Under the pieces are notes generated by a model, which was given only the letters and a program-made list of their open reading frames with translations, made no database searches and was not told where the DNA came from. Positions 59,658 through 64,000 of a DNA stretch of 64,000 bases are shown here, in pieces. The stretch comes from Hirudinaria manillensis (Eukaryota > Annelida > Clitellata > Hirudinida > Hirudinidae). The stretch's first letter is position 1, and each line of letters begins with the position of its first letter. The position numbers were made by a program, and so were the translations under genes. The stretch is taken from contig CM067535.1 of the NCBI GenBank assembly GCA_034509925.1, positions 8,608,701-8,672,700 on the forward strand, given 5' to 3'.

Positions 59658-59761
59658 GGATATTTGCAAAACACTGCAAATCTACGTTGACTTATATTCA
59701 TATCTTCAAAAGCTGTTGGCCAACAAAACTTCGATCAATCAAACAACAACATATGGCATTT

Positions 59762-61371
59762 CTATGACAAGAAAAAGCCTGAGTCGCCGAAGATCTGACA
59801 CATGAGAAGCCACACGAAGTCTTCGGAGGGCACAGCAGGAATACCCGGAGGGAACCATTTGACCTCTGGTGTCAATAATCCTCTGAAATGATTGGTACAG
59901 TTCAATGTCCTAGAGATACGGTATCGTCGGTAGAAATCGGCTGGTTACGTACTCGCAAAGTGCTATCGACATCGATTCATTCGAAGTCGAAAGAAAAACC
60001 CGAAGTCTCGGAACTTTCTAATGTCGCTATAAAAAAAAAGATGAGCTCAGTTTGCTTATAGCACACTGAAGGAGCCGCCGAGAACTTCCGTGACCTCTAT
60101 AGCAAATCACGACGAACAAGGACGTTACGCAAGGACGATACAAGAAGGCCAAATAGTGCCTCACGAGGATGCAGGGTCTAAAATGGTCCTTAGAGTGACA
60201 TAAAAAAGCCAATAACGAGAGTTTCGTGAATCGCCCCAGTCCGTCCAGTAATAAGGCAGTCATAAAAAGGCCAGCGAGAGTCTCTCTCGGCCGAGGATGG
60301 GGGAAAGGCTGGAGGGGGTGTAGACTGACAGGGACATCTGTCTGACCACCGGATGCGGCCCACCATCCCCGAAAACGTAAGGAGATTCGAGGGTCGGAAT
60401 TATTGAAGACTGAGAAACTCTTCTCAGAATATGAGGCGTGTTTCACGTAACTACATGGTTAAGCAGTAACTGTAGCAGTGTTTAGCAGTCGTTATTTATA
60501 ATGAACTCCCTCTTAATCAAAACGAAGGACTCCGGCAAGGAAGCGGAATGAATTTCGTCTGCGGCAGTTTTCTTCCATCTCGTACCGAGTGACGCGCAAG
60601 CGTTTAAAAATTCAGATGAACTCTCCTTAATGATAAAATGGAAAATCCCGTCTCATGAGGTATCACATCCATCCATCCATCCCTCCAAACACCCATCTGT
60701 TCTGTGTGTTCTGGATGGACATATGGATGAATAGTTGGATGGGTGGGTGGAATTTCAGCGGAAACATACCTATCAATCCGTCCAACTTTTAACCCATCCA
60801 CCCAATCCAGTCATTTGGACATCCATCCATCCATGCCCCATCAGTTGGCTTTTTCATTTCACGACTACAGATATCAACTCAGCTGGAAGTTTGTTTCCGA
60901 ATGAAACGATCCTGAGATGTCCATAAAGTCTGACCCCCAACACCTGCAATAAAATCTTTTGCCTGACCCTCGGGGTGAGATGGGGTGGCACATAAACGGT
61001 TCGGTGAGTGGCCAGTGGACGAGTGGTGGACGATGAACACTATTTCTTGTGGAAGATAACGATGGGTACTTTATTCAAGAAAAAAATTCACAGCACGATT
61101 TATGATAATTAGGTCAATTGCATGAATATTAATTAGTATAACTATTGCAATTGTAAACAAAAATAAAAAGAAACGTCTGAGGGAAATGCAATATGGAGTC
61201 GGAAAAGCACGAGTAGTTTCTGTATGGATGGATGGAAAAGCTGGTGGAGAGTTGGCCGATTAGATGGATGGACGGAGGGATGGACGGACACTAAGGTCGG
61301 GACATTGTCGTTATAAAATTGAATGCTCGGACCCAGAATGACCTCAAGCATTATTGGATGCGATTGTTCAT
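59762..61371 (-). CDS. C-terminal exons of an unidentified conserved-looking gene
   Basis: Four minus-strand exons with GT-AG borders and matching phases: 61292-61371, 60869-60943, 60330-60409, 59762-59882 (stop TAG at 59762-59764). Key pieces in order: EQSHPIMLEVILGPSIQFY; VLGVRLYGHLRIVSFGNKL; IIPTLESPYVFGDGGPHPVV; then LLTPEVKWFPPGIPAVPSED and a C-terminal WLLMCQIFGDSGFFLS. The residue between exons 3 and 4 is a Leu split CT|A. The sequence is hydrophobic-strand-rich, of normal complexity, and reads like the end of a beta-rich globular domain. The 5' end is not found; a possible upstream exon ends at 62116 (LVLVFVNGWVAFDGQSC). I do not recognise the family. Confidence in coding status comes from three consecutive in-phase junctions, not homology. 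Confidence 0.5.
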
Positions 61372-61730
61372 CTTTATTGAATGGTTAAATATTTTATTTT
61401 CAGAATCGTGTAATGTAAATTATTTATTTATGATTAGATACGGCCGTTGGTGTTGAATGGGCAGACGGACAGAAGCTCTAAGTAATACCATAAGGCGATT
61501 ATATCAACAGTGGTCCCTTCTAATCGTCTGGTTATGTAATTTAGGTTAATAAAACATCAAAGAAGATAAAGCAATAACAACAACATCAAAGAAGATGAAG
61601 CCACAACAGCAACAGCGACGGCAACGATGACAACAACAACCAAATGGCAACTGAAGCGACACTCGTAGTCGTTCAAATCCTATCAAGCACGCAAGACCTG
61701 GAATCGCATGGAATGTTGCCAGACAATTGG

Positions 61731-61960
61731 TCGGATGGGTGGATGGATAGATCGGCAGTGGACGGACGGATGGATGGATGGATCATTGGTCAGTTCAAGG
61801 ATATATATCAATTATCCTGATAGTGACAATAACTGCGATGACTTATACTATCACTATAATTGTTTAATTATTACTGGGTAATAATAGGCAGTTGGTTTGG
61901 GGGCATTTGAAACTGATGAGTGGATAGATGGAAGGATGGATGGATGGAAGGAAGGAGAGA
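61731..61960. repeat. GGAT/GGAC tetranucleotide arrays
   Basis: Two clusters of GGAT and GGAC units (about 61735-61785 and 61918-61960) separated by unique AT-rich sequence. Confidence 0.8.
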
Positions 61961-62855
61961 AGTAGAGATAGACGGCCAGAAGGATGTGTGGAAGATAAAG
62001 GATATAACGACTGAATCTCAGTCCTGCCACACTCTGAGCAGTAAACACTTCCTCTCGACATGATTGCCCATCAAATGCCACCCATCCATTGACAAACACG
62101 AGTACCAATGGCAAAACTACGTCAAGAAACGAAAGCAAACAGCAGACGACAGACAATTGAGAGACTCATTTATGCTTCGAAATGCTCTCATATCTTTTCT
62201 CTATTCATCTATCTATCTATAATCATCGTCATCAGCATCGTCGTCGTCGTCATCACAGTTATGACGTCATTTCTTCCGGTCGTCATGATCCAAACAAGGA
62301 AGCAATAAACGGAAAGAAAACAGCTCCAGCGATTTGATGGCCGACAGCGGGAACTATTTTATTGCGCGCAAGAAGAAGGAGAAAAAGTAGTCCGACGTTT
62401 ATTCCTCCGCGCTTGAAGGGCCTCCTATTCCTGGAATTGGAAGCAAAAACAGAAAACATGTCCGCATCTAATTCTGCGCCGACGACTCCAGACCACACCT
62501 ACCACAGCCAGCGACATCGGCTTATCAAACGTCGACGCAGAAAAGTGTAACTCAGTTAATAAGATCTATATTGCAACAACATTAACAACAAGCGTAATTT
62601 AGGACTATGACGCCAGGAAATCATTCAAACTCGAAATGGCAATATCAACGCGGCTCTTCGACTCACCTTCTTCCAGTCCTCTATTGTCTACCCACTTTCT
62701 TCCTTCCCTCTACCCCTAAGCCCGACCCCTCCCCCTGTCTCCCCCTGGCGACGTGACGCTGAAAGCTTCCAATTTTCGTGGACGCTCCCCGGAAAGAATT
62801 GGAAAAGGCTGAAGATAATGCGATCAGACTTGATTTGCCATTCATACATCCGCCG

Positions 62856-62922
62856 TTCATTCATTCATTCGTTTGTTCATTTGTTCGTTCGTTCGTTCGT
62901 TCATTCATTCATTCATTCATTC
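62856..62922. repeat. ATTC/GTTC tetranucleotide array
   Basis: Continuous period-four array in which ATTC units give way to GTTC units and then return to ATTC. Confidence 0.85.
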
Positions 62923-63642
62923 AATATACGCTCCTTTCTTCCGTGCCGAGAGGAAATTGAAGTGATAAAAAGCAGACAAGAATTTGGGAACGAGAGAGCG
63001 AACAGAAACGGAAGGATGAAAGAATAGACCTATAAACAGGCGGACGGACGGAAGGACGGACTGATGGACGGATGGAATGGTAAACAAATAAATGGAATGC
63101 GCTGATGTCACTAATGACACGCTAATTCGGTACATAATTAGAGGACTTCTTATGGAATGGGCTTCCACCTACAAAGATGATGGAACCCCACCGGATGCCC
63201 TCTGGCCATGACCTTTCAACTTTCGCGTGACCTTTGATGGCGGTCGGTTGGATTAATAAGCTTGCAATCTGGAACAAGATACGTCCATAATTCGCCAGAC
63301 TTTGATAGCGCAGATAACATGCTGATAGTGATTATCATTGCGATGATAGAGATGATGATGATGATGATGATGACTATGATAACGATTAAGACGATCACGA
63401 TGGTGATGATTGTGATGGTGTTAGAGCTCTTTCCAGCGTTTATTAGCAGGATATGACGGCGGATAAGCAGTTCCTACGAGAATTCAGCACAAACAACGAT
63501 CATCATCATCATCATCATCACCACCACGACCATCGATGTAGTCGTCGTCATCGTCGTTTCCATGGCGACCGACGTTCACATCTCTTTTGTGGCTAATGGA
63601 AATGAGGTTCCAGTTAATCGTCCATGCGAGGGCCTATTGGAA

Positions 63643-63725
63643 GAAGGATGGATGGATGGATGGATGAACGGACGGACAGATAGATGGATGGATGGATGAA
63701 CGGACGGACAGATAGATAGATGGAT
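63643..63725. repeat. GGAT array with duplicated sub-block
   Basis: Units of GGAT, GGAC and AGAT. The block GGATGAACGGACGGACAGAT occurs twice about 38 bases apart, so the array has a higher-order repeat. Confidence 0.85.
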
Positions 63726-63857
63726 CAATAAGGGGTACTAAATGAAGCCCACGTTCGATTGACAGACAAAATGAATGAAGGAGTCGATCAAGATGATGAG
63801 GAAGCTTCGTGGAATGAAGCTGTATGGACTTGATTTGCCACTCATACATCTCTCACG

Positions 63858-63893
63858 CACGGAGGTGTATGTGTGTGTGTCTGTGTCTGTGTG
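63858..63893. repeat. GT/GTCT dinucleotide run
   Basis: GT dinucleotides interrupted by CT at regular spacing, about 35 bases. Confidence 0.75.
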
Positions 63894-64000
63894 ATCTTTC
63901 CAGTAGGTGTGAGGATTGATATCGATCGATCCTGGCTTCCAGATGTCTCTTCCACTGGAGGTGAATTTGCGCACGCGTGGAAATCTGATACGTTTCTTGT

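Larger units (their letters stand above)
51714..59761. other. Large gene-poor region
   Basis: About 8 kb with no firm gene. It starts with the SMG5 3' untranslated region (AATAAA at 51919-51924) and contains homopolymer T runs, moderately GC-rich unique DNA, ATG/GAT runs near 57090-57260 and ATT runs near 59300-59350. One pair of exon-like segments is listed separately (53133-53510). Many frames of 60-140 codons occur but lack domains and in-phase splice partners. Confidence 0.5.
61372..64000. other. Repeat-rich right flank, possibly holding further 5' exons
   Basis: Unique segments alternate with GGAT/ATCC arrays. Several minus-strand segments have splice-like borders and normal-complexity frames: about 61450-61540 (GTTVDIIALWYYLELL), 62030-62116, 63120-63180 (VEAHSIRSPLIMYRIS), 63220-63330 (SGELWTYLVPDCKLINP) and 63900-63990 (KFTSSGRDIWKPGSIDINP). 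They could be upstream exons of the gene at 59762-61371, but I could not chain them in phase. Confidence 0.3.

Noticed and set aside
59930-60029. Possible extra exon after a T-rich acceptor (minus strand)
   Set aside because: All three frames meet stops before a usable donor, and the neighbouring exons already join in phase without it.
60027-60446. 139-codon minus-strand frame through the region of the unidentified gene
   Set aside because: It overlaps the exon at 60330-60409 in a different frame; the in-phase chain of four exons is better supported.
62362-62550. Small plus-strand basic protein ending in an Arg-rich tail
   Set aside because: Short, no domain, no splice or regulatory context; composition alone is not enough.
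1-64000. Prokaryotic-style systems: operons, CRISPR arrays, phage defence, toxin-antitoxin
   Set aside because: The window is clearly eukaryotic nuclear DNA; repeats lack spacer structure and genes are intron-split.

Overview
This is a nuclear genomic window from an animal with an intron-dense, compact genome and many microsatellites. Multi-exon genes have 4 to 25 coding exons, mostly short introns of about 70 to 500 bases, GT-AG splice sites, and vertebrate-like protein content and intron phases. A short interstitial (CCCTAA)n run implies a TTAGGG-type telomere. Together these suggest an invertebrate that is neither an insect nor a nematode, most likely a spiralian such as an annelid or mollusc. 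That placement is inference. There are no bacterial operons, CRISPR arrays, rRNA or convincing tRNA genes.

Layout. 1-2489 is simple-repeat-rich and gene-poor. On the minus strand at 2490-7517 lies an SLC29/ENT nucleoside transporter (13 exons, 469 aa). It sits head-to-head with FAM161 on the plus strand (7957-9688, 3 exons, 482 aa). A weak candidate exon lies at 10165-10454. A plus-strand gene at 11176-13032 encodes a Q/H-rich protein with an EVH1/WH1-like C-terminal domain. Convergent to it, on the minus strand, is an HMG-box protein (14332-17313, 5 exons, 584 aa) whose box most resembles BAF57/SMARCE1. TAF13 (19561-20585, 4 exons, 122 aa) and SMARCAD1 (22147-28924, 20 exons, 926 aa) follow on the minus strand. 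SMARCAD1 is head-to-head with the myosin phosphatase targeting subunit PPP1R12/MYPT (29333-41761, plus, 20 exons, about 1035 or 1071 aa). The nonsense-mediated-decay factor SMG5 comes next (43325-51713, plus, 25 exons, 1167 aa). From 51714 to the end the DNA is mainly non-coding and rich in GGAT/ATCC-type repeats. At 59762-61371 (minus) there are four phase-compatible exons forming the C-terminal end of a gene I do not recognise.

I rebuilt the exon chains by hand from splice consensus, reading-frame continuity and remembered family sequences. For SLC29, FAM161, TAF13, the HMG-box gene, SMARCAD1, PPP1R12 and SMG5, the summed exon lengths are divisible by three from start to stop. This is strong internal support, although individual splice sites flagged in the entries remain uncertain.

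Functionally these are unrelated housekeeping and regulatory genes: chromatin (SMARCAD1, HMG-box), basal transcription (TAF13), RNA surveillance (SMG5), actomyosin signalling (PPP1R12), membrane transport (SLC29) and cilia (FAM161). They look like an ordinary gene neighbourhood, not a single system. The observations most worth a second look are the SMG5 PIN domain with an apparently retained acidic pair, a SMARCAD1 exon whose best-looking donor would break the frame, the unrecognised terminal exons near 60 kb, and several structured repeats.
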